Source of the DNA: Aphanomyces cochlioides
Lineage: Eukaryota; Oomycota; Saprolegniomycetes; Saprolegniales; Verrucalvaceae
Direction of reading: 5' to 3'
Length of the DNA: 64,000 bases
NCBI GenBank assembly: GCA_019828595.1
Contig: JAHQRK010000036.1
Coordinates: 248,001 to 312,000 of the forward strand
A model generated the notes under the pieces. It had not been told where the DNA came from, searched no databases, and saw nothing but the letters and a program-made list of their open reading frames with translations. A program made the translations under genes and the position numbers. Position 1 is the stretch's first letter. Each line of letters starts with the position of its first letter. Shown here piece by piece: positions 33,696 to 44,816 of the stretch.

Positions 33696-35201
33696 CTAGT
33701 CTTTTACTTTGGGAACGCCGCCTGGTAACGCCGTGTCTCGCTTGTGCGGTTCGTTCATGGGTATGCCTTGATGTGTGTTGTATCCAAGCGGGCAGAGCCT
33801 CTCCTTGGTCGTCAAAAAAGCTTGGTTCATGATCTTCCCCAGCGTACACTCGGCCCAGACTTCATGGCGCTTGCCTCGCAATGCCGATCCTGTGAGATTG
33901 AGCGCTGGAATGTCCGTCCACTGTGTCGGCGGCGGCAATTGCAAGATCATGGCGTCGCATTTGAGGATGTCGTATGGGATATGGTACTTATAAAAGTGCC
34001 ATCCCTGGTCTTCAGCGTCGAGATAGCCGTATTTTTGGCAGTAGTGGATCATCACGGGCGGATCCTTGGGCATGACAATGTCGAGCGTCGTGTCATCGCA
34101 TGGATTCGGCGTCGACTCATCGAGGAAATTCCATGAGTTCCTCTCGACTTTTGGCCACGTGGGACCCAAATTACTCAACAAGGTGTGTTTGATCTTGTGG
34201 TTCCCCGCCGCGAGGCCATACCCGTACATTTCAATCATCCAGTCGGTGCTCAACTTGCGCCCCTCGACGACAAACTTGCCGTAGTCGTCGATCATGCGCA
34301 TCCAGTCGTTCTTTGTGAGAATGTACGGCGGTCCTGAGCCAGCGTAGAACTCCCGTCCTTCTTCTTCAGTGACGTTCATGCACGGCTTTCCCTTGCAGAT
34401 AACATCTTTCTTGTCCTTGTTGGCAGCATCAAACCATCCCCCGCCGTAGTACGCTGTCCAGTCTCCAGCAAGAGCGTAGCCGTCTTCAACCGTGTCGAGG
34501 ATGTCGCGACCTTGAATCTTTCCATGGTAATACTTGGTCACATTTCGTCCGAGATTCACACGCAAGGGCTGGAAAAAGAAGAAATCAACATCGATCAGAG
34601 CAATCGGCATATTCCCACGAGCGCCGACTGGTGCTTTTGCCGTGTGCAGAAAGTTTTTGAGCGAGTATGGCTTGTTGTACGGCGTGTAGTCATCTTTGAC
34701 ACCTGGTTCGGGATGACGATTGTAGCTTGGCGTGAAGTGACGGTGGAAGTCGTAATAGAACGTAGGCTCATTGCTCACCCGCACAACGCCTTCTTCATTG
34801 CAGCCTGAGACGATTTCCGTGATCGGTCCGCGTTGGCCGACCTTGGAGGCGGAGATTTGCAAAGCCGCGCTGAGGAAATGTCGATTGGGTTGGTCGCAGC
34901 TCGTGCTGTAGACAATATGGACGTACGTGTTGTCGTAGGCATCGTTCTGGTACACCTTTTGAATATCCACGGCGGCCTTCTCGACAATCTTGTCGATTGG
35001 CTTGTCCACGTAGACAATTTGGACGGTGGCGTTTTTCGCGTCCTGGTGATGCGTGACGCTGCTCGACCGGACGACAAAATCGCTCTCGACATTGAGAGCA
35101 ATAAAGCCCAGGCCCATGACTGCGATAATCGCCACAAGGATCCACATGGGCTGTCTAGAGAGAGGCTGCAGCGGCGGCGCCGGTGCCGCTCCGTCGGCCA
35201 T
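33696..35201 (-). CDS. GT95/96-like type II membrane glycosyltransferase 1
   Basis: 501 residues in one exon, starting MADGAAPAPPLQPLSRQPMW. The upstream extension of the frame has no ATG. A signal-anchor (ILVAIIAVMGLGFIALNV) indicates a Golgi type II topology. The luminal part has HIVYSTSCDQPNRHFLSAAL, GPITEIVSGC and ALIDVDFFFF (DxD-like), then YYGGGWFDAANKD, DWMIEMYGYGLAA and MIHYCQKY. These features fit the plant/algal hydroxyproline O-arabinosyltransferase and peptidyl-serine galactosyltransferase group (GT95/GT96). The exact donor and acceptor are not decided. Its paralogue lies head-to-head at 35.8 kb. Confidence 0.75.
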   Translation of the reverse strand: MADGAAPAPPLQPLSRQPMWILVAIIAVMGLGFIALNVESDFVVRSSSVTHHQDAKNATVQIVYVDKPIDKIVEKAAVDIQKVYQNDAYDNTYVHIVYSTSCDQPNRHFLSAALQISASKVGQRGPITEIVSGCNEEGVVRVSNEPTFYYDFHRHFTPSYNRHPEPGVKDDYTPYNKPYSLKNFLHTAKAPVGARGNMPIALIDVDFFFFQPLRVNLGRNVTKYYHGKIQGRDILDTVEDGYALAGDWTAYYGGGWFDAANKDKKDVICKGKPCMNVTEEEGREFYAGSGPPYILTKNDWMRMIDDYGKFVVEGRKLSTDWMIEMYGYGLAAGNHKIKHTLLSNLGPTWPKVERNSWNFLDESTPNPCDDTTLDIVMPKDPPVMIHYCQKYGYLDAEDQGWHFYKYHIPYDILKCDAMILQLPPPTQWTDIPALNLTGSALRGKRHEVWAECTLGKIMNQAFLTTKERLCPLGYNTHQGIPMNEPHKRDTALPGGVPKVKD

Positions 35202-35754
35202 ATCTCCTGTTCCACTTTGGGGAGAGATTGAAATGTCGTCATGTGATTGGTGTAGGACACAATACCCGGAAGGTGAGGGTGTTATCCGGACGACCCGAGA
35301 TGACAACCGCGACTCGTCTGCTGTGGATTTGTGTCGTTGGTTCTTTCACGTCTTTTGACGCTGTCTTCAAGACGTCCATGGAGCCAGCTAGATTCAGAGT
35401 CTCTACAGCGGGGAATGGCGTTCGGATCGTCTTTGACAAGAACATCCTGCGCTCGCGATTCTTAGTCAAGGGTTAAGGCTCGAGGAGTTGAAAGGGTTGA
35501 CATCTGATCCTGGGGACACTCCATCACAACAGCACCAGCTCATTCTGCACGACTGCGGTTGGCGGCAAATTACGATCGACACGGCAGTTCTCTGTCTTTG
35601 ATGGAGACTTAGAAGTTGAAGGTTGTCGATCGTGGATGCTCCAAACTCGCTACCAACACGCAATCCGACTGACTGCCAAACCCATGTCCAATCACACACT
35701 GTGGACACGTGCCTCTGACACATCGTACTCTCGACGTAATCGTTTCGTCTGTAC

Positions 35755-37047
35755 ATGCGTTCGACACTGACAATTTGCTCTTTTTTAGAAGTGGCCGCCA
35801 TGGTTGCTGGTATGAACCTCTCGACGCTCGTCCATGTGATCTTCAGCACGAGCTGCAACCAAGACCATCGACAATTGCTCTCGGCGGCGCTACAAGTCTC
35901 AGCGACGCGAGTCAACCATGTCGGACCGATCACTGAAATCACCTCGGGATGTACACCGGAGCAAATCGACGCGATCATGGCGGAACCCAAGTTCTATGAC
36001 GACTTCCACCACCATTTTACCCCAGCGTTCAGCCCGCATCCATATCCTGACATCAACGACGCGTACACAGCGTACAACAAGCCCTTCTCCATGCAGCATT
36101 TCCTGCACCACGCCGTGCCACCCGTCGGCCTTCGAGAAAACATGCCTGTTGCACTTGTCGACGCGGATTTTATCTTTTTGAAGTCACTGCGGGTCAACAC
36201 TGGCGCCAACATGAGTGCTTACTACGGTGGATCTCTCCGAGACGTGGCGACTATTACAGACACCGTTGCGGATGGCTTTGCCTTAGCCCAAGACCGGTCG
36301 ATTTACTACGGTGGTGGCTGGTTCAATGACGACGTGAAGGCCAGAAAGGAAGCCGTCTGCGCTGGCCAGCCTTGCATCAACGTCACGCAGCAAGAAGGCA
36401 AGGAATACTACTCGAGCGTCGGCCCGCCATACATCATGACTCGAAACGACGCTTTGAAATTCGTCGGCGATTATTGCAACTTTACAGTGCGCGCTCGCCA
36501 AGTCGTCGACGACTGGATGGTCGAGATGTACGCCTACGGCCTGGCCGCGGCCAACCATGGGATCAAACACACTCCGCTGTCGAACTTGGGTCCATCGATG
36601 CCTCGTGGACAGCAGCAGTCGTGGAACTTTTTGCCAGAGGAGATGGAGAATCCATGCAGCAGTGGATCGCTCGAAGTTTGGATTCCAGACGAAGCACCCG
36701 TCATGATCCACTACTGCCAGAGTTTTGCTCTCGCTGAAAACGACCAAGACGGCTATCATTTCTTCAAGTACCAGCTCCCACTCAACATACTAGCATGCGA
36801 CTCTATGTTGTTGGCTTTACCACCGCCTTCTCAATGGACAGAAGTTCACGCGATGGGACTCGAAGGATGGCCACTCCAGTCGAAGCGCCATGAGATCTGG
36901 GCGGAGTGCACATTGGCCAAACTAATGAACCAGAATTTGATCACAATCAAGGAGAAGCTCTGCCCGCGTGGATTCAACTCCCATCGCGGTCTTCCCATGA
37001 ATGAACGAGAGGCCCGTGTATCAGCCTTTGCGCAGATATCGAGCTAG
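35755..37047 (+). CDS. GT95/96-like glycosyltransferase 2
   Basis: 430 open residues. It has the same motif order as glycosyltransferase 1: HVIFSTSCNQDHRQLLSAAL, GPITEITSGC, ALVDADFIFL, YYGGGWFNDD, DWMVEMYAYGLAA, VMIHYCQSF. The 35755 ATG lacks the membrane anchor. A TTTTTTAG acceptor just inside the ORF suggests that exon 2 starts at about 35790 and a 5' exon supplies the anchor. A candidate is the ATG at 35300 (MTTATRLLWICVVGSFTSFD), but the connection could not be fixed. About 500 bp separate the divergent starts of the two paralogues. Confidence 0.72.
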   Translation: MRSTLTICSFLEVAAMVAGMNLSTLVHVIFSTSCNQDHRQLLSAALQVSATRVNHVGPITEITSGCTPEQIDAIMAEPKFYDDFHHHFTPAFSPHPYPDINDAYTAYNKPFSMQHFLHHAVPPVGLRENMPVALVDADFIFLKSLRVNTGANMSAYYGGSLRDVATITDTVADGFALAQDRSIYYGGGWFNDDVKARKEAVCAGQPCINVTQQEGKEYYSSVGPPYIMTRNDALKFVGDYCNFTVRARQVVDDWMVEMYAYGLAAANHGIKHTPLSNLGPSMPRGQQQSWNFLPEEMENPCSSGSLEVWIPDEAPVMIHYCQSFALAENDQDGYHFFKYQLPLNILACDSMLLALPPPSQWTEVHAMGLEGWPLQSKRHEIWAECTLAKLMNQNLITIKEKLCPRGFNSHRGLPMNEREARVSAFAQISS

Positions 37048-37611
37048 AACTCCCGAGAGCAATCTTATATGTCAAACGTTTGATATAATTCCACAGTTTT
37101 GAAATGTCACTCCTCTCGCTTCAAGTCGTAATGTGTCTTGGAGTGACTTCCAACGTTAGATCTGGATAGCACGACCGGCAGGCTGAATAGAGGCGTTTGT
37201 CAAAAGACCATTTCATGCAATATCGCTGTCTTTCCATTCGACTGACAGCGCGGATCCATTGCATGGAGGAGGGGGTTCACAATTGTATCACTGTTGAACA
37301 GGCGAATACTATGCAAAGAGAAACTTCTGTAGCCCCCACACCTATTTTGAAACGAGGAGCGGGTTTTGGAAAAAAAGTACCCACTCTGCCTTAATGAGTA
37401 TAGCCGGTTACATCTCCAGCACATGTGATCTGTGTATGCAATCCTGAGGTGAAGTGTGATAGTGGACCATCGCACTTGCAGTGAATGCTGGGTGAGATCA
37501 TTTCCCAAACATTTGACTTTTGTATACTATACACACAACATGTCACATTCACGGCGAGTGTGATAAAGCCAAATCACAAAGATTTGCTGACCCCTCATTG
37601 GAGATTTATCA
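37048..37611. other. No supported gene
   Basis: Intergenic DNA between glycosyltransferase 2 and Crypton C. No domain-bearing ORF is present. Confidence 0.4.
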
Positions 37612-39725
37612 ATGCCTCGCGGCACTAAGCGAAGATCTCGTGTCACGTTGGATGCGGACGGTGTGGGTGCCATAGCGACGTCATTGAAATCCAAAAGAAT
37701 CAACTTAAGTACAAGACGAGCGTATGCGTCAAAAATGAGGCTGATGATTGAGTGGCTCCGCGAGAAATATCCACAAGTTGTTCATGAAGACGGGAGTCTA
37801 CTGCTACCGCTTCCAAAGGAGGCGGTGCTTGGATTTTTTGGCCACTTATGCGAGCCAGCTCACGACTGCGATGCTCACTCTATCCATGCCGAGGACGCTG
37901 CCAGCCCACCGCTCTCTTTTTCTTGCATTGAAGGATATCGCAGTGCCCTCATCGACGTTTATCGCAACCAAACAATTGAGCTCGATAAAGTCCTCAATGC
38001 TGAGCTAAAGAATGTATTGGAAGGGTACGAGAAAACAATCAATACTCTGAAACAACGTGGATTGATGAATATTAACGAAGGGAAACGGCACTTGAAATCA
38101 AATGGATACGATCTTTTGGCCACTAAACTCATGCAGCAAGTACCGGATGGAAATGGTCAGTCATGGGCTACAGTTGTCTTTTCTTGGACTTACTGTGTGT
38201 TGCAGTGGAATCTCATGAGTCGCTCAGACTCAATTGATAAGATCATGCTACAGCATATTGAATGAGCAGAAGATTCGTTGATCATTGAAGAGCAAGGGCA
38301 CAAAGGCGATCAAACCGGTGATGATAAATATGGCAAACACTTGTATGCCAACCCATACGAGCCAAATAAGTGCCCAATTCTCGCTCTTGCCGTTTGCTTT
38401 TTAGCTTTCCTGAGAGGACAGATGGCCGACATCAACTATTTACTGGCACAGACAACAAAGGACGCTTTGGGCGTGCCATCCGTAAGATTCTACTTGAGCT
38501 TAATAATGACGAGCTACAACTTCTTGGATGCGAACGTAGAAATATCGCGACCCACAGCATTCGAAAAGGTAGTAGTACATATGCTCTTGGTCAAATCAAT
38601 GGTCCCAACCCCGTTTCAGTGTATTTACGTATGGGTCAGAGTTTGGGCCAGTTGCGTGATCGGTACATCCATTTTGGTGAGGGCGCAGACCAACTCTGTG
38701 GACGCATGGTGGCTGGTTTACCTTTTGATTCAGAAAAATTTGGTGTCCTGCCTCCCCATTTTGACCCCCATGGTTGCAAATCCATGAACAATGCTTACTG
38801 GCAGTGCCTCGTTTCTGGATATGATCGATATCCTAGAGCTGCTCAGACAATCTTTCCGTTTTTGCTTGCATCCCTCATCTATCATGAGTCGTATTTAAGA
38901 TCACATTTGGACGTACGGTATCCAATTTTCACGTCACGAGCTTTTTCCCACAATTCATTGCTTGATCAATTGCGATCCTCGATTGTACTTGCAATTGGAG
39001 CTTCAACAGTTTGTACTCTTAAAGCAACTGGCATTCCACCCCACCTTGCTGTAGCAAACAAAGTTGCTAAACTGGTTGACGAAGTGTTGAAATTGAAGAA
39101 TGATTTGGCCAATATTCCTACAGCTGTGTCAAATGAGCTTCGTGAAAGCTTTACGATCAATGGAGTGGCTCCAGTGACATTGAGAGACATTGATTCAAGA
39201 TTAGATGCATTTCGAGTTAGTATGATTGATATTTTGCGAAAGGACTCCATCCAATCCATTTCACAACAAAGCGAAGAACATGTCCAAGTGGAATGGAAAA
39301 CGTGGTCTGCAAACGACGGACAAATCTGTCACTTTGTTCCTCCTGATTGGGAATTTCCAGCACGAATTACTGTGAAGGCAGCTTGGGATTTGTGGCAGTT
39401 TGGTGATAGAAATACTGGTATACGACCCTACAAGCTCATTAGCCAGCAGCATGACGTCAACTCCAAGCACCAAATGCGTTATCGCCGAGTGTATTCAGTC
39501 ATGACGGAGCTTGAGTCGATTGCAAGAGACTCCAAGCTTATCCCAGAACGATGCCAAGTTCACAAGCTCCCAGTGGCTGAAGTCGATGTCCTTTTCCAAC
39601 GTTGTTTCACTGTTCTACTTGCCCGACTCTATCCACTTGGCAGCAAGCAACGATGTGATGAGATTGCTTGTGGTACCCTCTACAACAGGCTTTGCATTTA
39701 TCGGAGATCTGTAAGCTTAATATAA
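37612..39725 (+). mobile_element. Crypton-type tyrosine-recombinase transposon C
   Basis: The nearly intronless recombinase frame starts MPRGTKRRSRVTLDADGVGA. Motifs: QWNLMSRSDSIDKIM (catalytic Arg), ATHSIRKGSS (H-x-x-R), LRDRYIHFGEGADQ (Tyr), GVLPPHFD, and the GCR1_C-like AWDLWQFGDRNTGIRPYKLI near the C-terminus, ending at 39725. Two lesions were seen: an in-frame TGA at 38263-38265, at the position of a conserved Trp in sister copies, and a frameshift near 38430 before GTDNKGRFGRAI. It is a different subfamily from A, B and D (no introns visible, different N-terminus), and the least decayed of the four. Confidence 0.8.
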
Positions 39726-41818
39726 ATGAGTCGATGCCACTTGCTTGATGTTTCTTGCTTAATGCTTCTTGCTTGATCCACTTGTTGAGTTCTTGTTTGA
39801 CAATGATAGAGTCACATTTCTCATTGATTTTCATCCAATCATTTCATAGTGATACTTTCCTATCACAGATGCCTAGACTATATACATTTTTCATGACGAG
39901 GTGGAAGATGCAGTTTCCAAGGCGACTGGTTTTGCTTTGGCTTCGTATGTCTCCGACGACTACGTGTTGGCAGCAGTCAAATACAAGCTCACAGCGCCCC
40001 CTACCGACAGAATCGATGGATTCATTGTCAATGACATATCCGTGATAATCAAATCCCAGCAGAAGCACAATTTTGGGAGTTAGACATTTGAGGGCTTTCA
40101 AATAGTATGGCTTGTCTTCGGAATTCACAGAAAAATAATCCTACTATGTATATTTCAGCCAATCAATAGTTATTAAAAATTGTGCGGTGTTTAATTGGCC
40201 AAAAACACAAGTCATGAGACAGCGACTCTTACGTGCAAGTCTCAAATGGCAATCGAAAATGCCTTTATTGACTTCAAAAGGCAGGCAATCATCAGCACAC
40301 TTGAGACTACCTTAGAGTTTAGTGTTTGCTCTAAGGGTGTTTAAATTGATGGTAATTAACTTTCGTCTGAATGAAGTTGTTATGATAAGTGACTCTGGAG
40401 ACAAATTTGAATTTGAATTGGCTCTTTGAAAATGCTGCATGTTGACACGTACTAGCTGTTGTTCTTTTGAAACACACTTTGCATGTAGACCTTCAAGTTA
40501 GTTTATATAAGCTCAGTAGTGATGAGAAGTGTATCCTGTGATTATCCTAAACGATATCAATTTACTATTACACCACACGATGACCGATTGAGTATATGCG
40601 TATGGCTCATGGCACATCTGATGTCTGGACAAGTTCCTGTGGCATTTCATCGTATGAATCACTCACTACAGGCTTGCTCGTAGCAAAAGCAATTTACCCC
40701 CTTGTTTTGTATGTTGACGTATGATAACGACGCTTTTCTCAATGTTTTTAGTTATATCTCAATAAGTTCTAAAGGATTGCAGTAGCGTATGACATATCTC
40801 TAATATAACGATGAGTGATAAAACCACGCTAGTAGATTCCAGCCATAAGTTGAAATGAAACATCGCGTTGCGTGGACAGAAAGAAAAGGGAATACAACCC
40901 CTCAACTGCTCAACGCTTCTCACTATCGTAGCTTGTTGTGCTGCACTTCTTTGCAATAGATTCTTCATCATATTGCATCTTATCTACGACTCGTCAAACG
41001 TCAGTCAAGGTCAGACTGTGTTTTGCTCCCTGGTTCTCTTGATGCTATTTTGGGATTTTCTCGAAATGTGATTGGCTCATTTTCCCGCAGAAAAATCCTT
41101 CTGTGGATTGCATTCCATTCGCATTCCACTCAAACTTTATTTTATTTCATACAAAACGTAGTACTACAAATAATTAAATCATGAAAAGAATTTTGAGTAT
41201 TTTGGAAAATACAGGACAAATTTTCTGTGGATGCATACAAACGGCAATATTTGTCCGATGTTTTCCGGAGAATGGGGCATTATTTGTTTTTCACCGAATT
41301 TTGGATTATGACATTTCTAGGGGTAACTTTTGACGCAGAATCTGAATTTGCCATCATCTCCCCACGAATCGGTGTAGTTCGCGAGATACATATACACTGA
41401 TAAAGTAAAACCTCTTAGAGTGAACAAGTCGCGGTGGAGTGGGATTTTTGTTCAAATTGAAAGGAGGTCAGCTAACGTTACAGTCATACATACCACAGTC
41501 ATACCTCGATGAATTGACCCCGTGGTATACCGTACCATGGTGTAGTATAATTTACTATACGGTATATACTGTATCCTGGAATGACATATTATGTCCTCCA
41601 GGTGGATAATTCGTTCCAGGTTCCTGTAAATATTTATATTTTTGAAACACCCATCAAATAATTTGTAACAGGATATCTTGAGCGGCAAAATAAACTTTCA
41701 TAATTAATACACCCACCCAGTTCCTATACGAGTATAAATTTATAGAGGTAAACTTTTAGGAGGTTTTTGGCGTGCGTATGTGCTTTTCACTCATTGTAAC
41801 CATTTCAAGCCATTCTAA
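39726..41818. other. AT-rich region without supported genes
   Basis: No domain-bearing ORF. An imperfect tandem of a CTTGCTTGATG-like unit lies at about 39740-39780, and a palindromic TATACCGTACCATGGTGTAG-type stretch at about 41520-41570. AGTAAAACCTCTTAGAG at 41405 resembles a Tigger end but has no partner. Confidence 0.4.
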
Positions 41819-44816
41819 ATGGACAACACGTCCGCGTGGGTGCCCAAGAGTTCCTTGCCAGACGGTCTCGGCGATATTTTGCTGAGTCGGGATATTTTGA
41901 GAACATTGGGCTTTGATCAGCAGGAGTTTTTGACAAATGCGAGGCAACAAAGCGCAGAGTACAATATTGGTGGTATTCGAGTCGATACAACGAACGAGGA
42001 AGAGAAATTGGAACCGTTGGAGGACGTGCGATTTTTGCCTGTTATGGATATGTCGCGAAAAGATGAAATTCAAGAAGTGCGGGAATTTTGAAAAATAAAA
42101 TGAAAGAATCATGTCAAGCCGGTACTTCTGTTGAGTTTGTAGAGCGTGCGTGGCTATTGTTGCAGCAGTATCAAGACGTGTTTCGGTTGGTTTTAGGACG
42201 CGATCCACCAGTGGAGATCGCTCCGTTTAAAGTTCGATTAAAACCGGAGGCTCGACCCGTGAAGTGCAAAGCCAGACGCTATCCACAAGAACACCGAGAT
42301 TAACCCCCAGCATATGCAGGAATTGGTAAATGCTGGCTTGTGTTTTCGTAACAATAGTAGCCGCTGGTCTTCCCCACCTTTGATTGTTAAAAAAAACCGG
42401 AGTGGGGAATTTTCGAATGACCGTCGATGTACGAGGCCGATGCCAATTCTAGACGTTGAGGTGGATTATCTCAAAGGAGCGTGTGTTTTCTTTACTATGG
42501 ATTTTTTAAAGGCTATTGGCAATTACCTCTCCATGAAGATAGCCAAGAATTGTTCTCCATTCTCACGGACCAAGGGTATACACTCCCACTCGAGTCCTTA
42601 TGGGTGGGTCGGACAGAGTAGCGTTCTGCCAAGCCGCCGTCCAGGAAATTTTTTCGGATCATCTTTATCGTGGGTTAATGGCCTGGCTTGATTACGTATT
42701 AGGATATGCCACAGATGAAGCTGGGCTGTTGAATTTGATGGAAAAGACCCTGCAAACCTGTGTTTTGAAAGGGTTAAAGCTCAATCCCTCTAAATGCAAT
42801 TTTTTCAAACTAGAAATCAAGTGGTGTGGCCGAATGATCTCAAAAACGGCGTTCGCCACGATCCTGAACGGGTATCTGCATTGGTACATTTGCCAGAGCC
42901 AAAGACGGCGCAGGAACTACAACAATTTGTTTGTGCTGTAAATTGGATGCGTGCGTCGATCCATGGATATAATTTGATTGTAGCACCCTTGCAAAAATGT
43001 ATGGAAAGGGCTTATCATGCAGCAGGTGGACGTACGAAAGCAAAGGTATCGCGAGTATACTTGCATGATATAGGCTGGAGTGATGAGGAGCGCGAAAGTC
43101 TAAAAAGGTGCAAAGAATCATTGCGAAATGCCGTTCAACTAGCCCATATGGACCCCGAGAAAATCACTTGTGTATTTACGGACGCTAGTGATCAACGCTG
43201 GGGCGCGGCAATAACTCAAATTCCCCATGTCCATCGAAATCGCCCTCTAGAATCTCAAGACCATGAACCCCTTACGTTTCTCAGTGGTACATTCAGTGGG
43301 TCAGCCCAGAGATGGGCTATCATAGAGAAAGAAGCTTTCGCATTAGTGGAAACCGTGGAACGAGCTGATTATTTGCTACACCGGCCGAATGGATTTCGCT
43401 TATATTCGGACCACAGGAATTTACGATACATCTTTAATCCTGAAAATGTCCGGAGTTCCCAAGTATACCGCTGACGAATTACAACGATGGTGTCTCATAA
43501 TGATGGGTTATAATTATCAAATCTACAATATCTCTGGCGAAGATAATATATGGGCCGATTTGCTGTCGCGATGGGGATCGTCAATGCCAAAGATTTGCGT
43601 AATAAAAGTCAAAGTCAATCATTTGTACGTATCGCCGCAAGTCGACCGAAATTTTTGTTGGCCCAGCGTGACTGAGATAAAATCTTGGCAAGATCGAATT
43701 TCACATCCATTGGAGGTCAATCAAGATGGACTGAAAATAAATGGTGAAGGAAAAATTGTTATCCCAAGCGATGCTATTGACCTGCAATGTCGAATTTGTA
43801 TTATTGGTCACGCCGGAGCTTCTGGCCATCAAGGACTCAGTAACACGTTGGACATTGTAATGACACATTTTTGGTGGGATGATGTCAAGAGCGATGTTGA
43901 ATTGTTTGTGAAAAATTGTCTACATTGCGTTAGCACTAGAGGAGGGAAGATTATTCCACGGCCTTTGGGCGAGCAACTACATGCCACAAAGCCAAATGAA
44001 ATAGTCCATTGGGATTTTCTATTTATGGAGCACGGAGAAAATGGTCTAAAATAATTGTTGGTGATAAAGGATGATGCCTCTAAGTATGTGTGGCTATGTC
44101 CATGTACCAGTGCAGATTCGAGTACACTTTATGAATTCCTGATGAAGTAGTTTGCCTCTTTTGGTATTTGTTATGTTTGGGTTTCAGATCAAGGATCACA
44201 TTTCAAAAACAAAGTGATATCAGCAATTCAACATGCCATCGGAGCCCATCATCATTTTACAACAGCGTACTGTCCATGGTCCAATGGCACAGTTGAAGTG
44301 GTCAATCGCAGTATTTTACGGGTATTCCGTGCCTTGCTCTCGGAATGGAGGATGTCAGTCCAAGAATGGCCAAAATTGGTCAATGTAGTGCAATTGGTAT
44401 TGAACAAAACACAAAGGTAGAATCTCTGGGAAATTCAGCTCCCGTCACGTGCATGACGGGAATTGATCCGGTCTCCCCGCTAGCTCCCGTGGTCACATCG
44501 TTCATGCCGATATAACAACCATGGAAGAAATTGAAAAAATCAGGAATATCGAATAACAGCAACTTTTAATGTCCCTGGAAAATTTGCACAAAAAAGCATC
44601 CACAGCAGCCGAAAAGGCAGGAAACAAAGCCAAGAAATCGCGGCCAATGCGCAATTTTGATGTTGGAGACTTCGTTCTTATTGCTAGTGTGGAAGATGTA
44701 TCATGTTATTTGGAAAGGCCCCGGACGTGTAGTCCAAGTATTGAGCGAATGGATTTTTGAAGTTGAAATCTCGTTACTAAGCTTGTCAAGGAATTTCACG
44801 CTAGTCGATTGAAGTA

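Noticed and set aside
41400..41425. Tigger-like terminal sequence (AGTAAAACCTCTTAGAG)
   Set aside because: No inverted partner or target duplication was found nearby.
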